From assembly GCA_021783685.1 (NCBI GenBank), contig JAJXTQ010000057.1, forward strand, positions 1 to 8,862: DNA of 8,862 nt, written 5' to 3'. This DNA is from Pseudomonadota bacterium (GTDB lineage Bacteria > Pseudomonadota > Gammaproteobacteria > UBA5335). A model generated the notes under the pieces. The model did not search any database, had not been told where the DNA came from, and was given only the letters and a program-made list of their open reading frames with translations. A program made the translations under genes and the position numbers. Below are positions 8,830 through 8,862 of the stretch, piece by piece (the first letter of the stretch is position 1; each line of letters opens with the position of its first letter).

Positions 8830-8862
8830 TTCCGTTGCGCGCTTCTCCTCCCCGGGAAAGGA

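Noticed and set aside
8793..8862. Replication origin or DnaA boxes near mnmG
   Set aside because: No TTATCCACA-like sequences were seen in the 70 bases upstream of mnmG or elsewhere in the window.

Overview
The window is a compact, GC-rich stretch of bacterial chromosome with every recognisable gene on the minus strand. Read in the direction of transcription, from high to low coordinates, the order is mnmG (gidA) - rsmG (gidB) - parA (soj) - parB (spo0J) - atpI - atpB - atpE - atpF - atpH - atpA - atpG. The last gene is cut by the left edge after 12 codons. This order is a well-known origin-proximal block in proteobacteria. The AtpE, AtpF, AtpB and AtpI sequences resemble betaproteobacterial ones (Burkholderiales-like) by memory of the families. 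The genus cannot be named from this window.

Right part (about 4494-8792): mnmG and rsmG overlap by four bases (ATGA). MnmG modifies the wobble uridine of tRNA and RsmG methylates 16S rRNA at the G527 position. An 18-base gap leads to parA, which begins with TTG, and a 4-base gap then leads to parB. ParA and ParB are the chromosome-partition ATPase and its CTP-dependent parS-binding partner. The tight spacing suggests one translation- and segregation-related transcript. No intact parS site was seen here.

Middle (4326-4493): this 168-base gap is the largest gene-free stretch and separates the par genes from the ATP synthase genes. It holds a 7-bp hairpin directly behind parB, a good sigma70-type promoter (TTGACC, 18 bases, TAGAAT) pointing into atpI, and a small direct repeat just before atpI.

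Left part (1-4325): the F1Fo ATP synthase operon runs in the standard order: atpI (assembly factor), atpB (a), atpE (c), atpF (b), atpH (delta), atpA (alpha) and the start of atpG (gamma). atpD and atpC are expected beyond the left edge. Expression of the multi-copy c subunit seems to be set by local signals: a U/pyrimidine-rich leader with a strong Shine-Dalgarno before atpE, and two perfect hairpins between atpE and atpF.

Overall this is ordinary, conserved core genome. I see no mobile element, CRISPR array, RNA gene, pseudogene or novel system. The observations most worth a second look are a Glu where AtpB usually has the helix-5 His (E. coli H245), the control signals around atpE, and the TTG-started parA lying in the same frame as rsmG.
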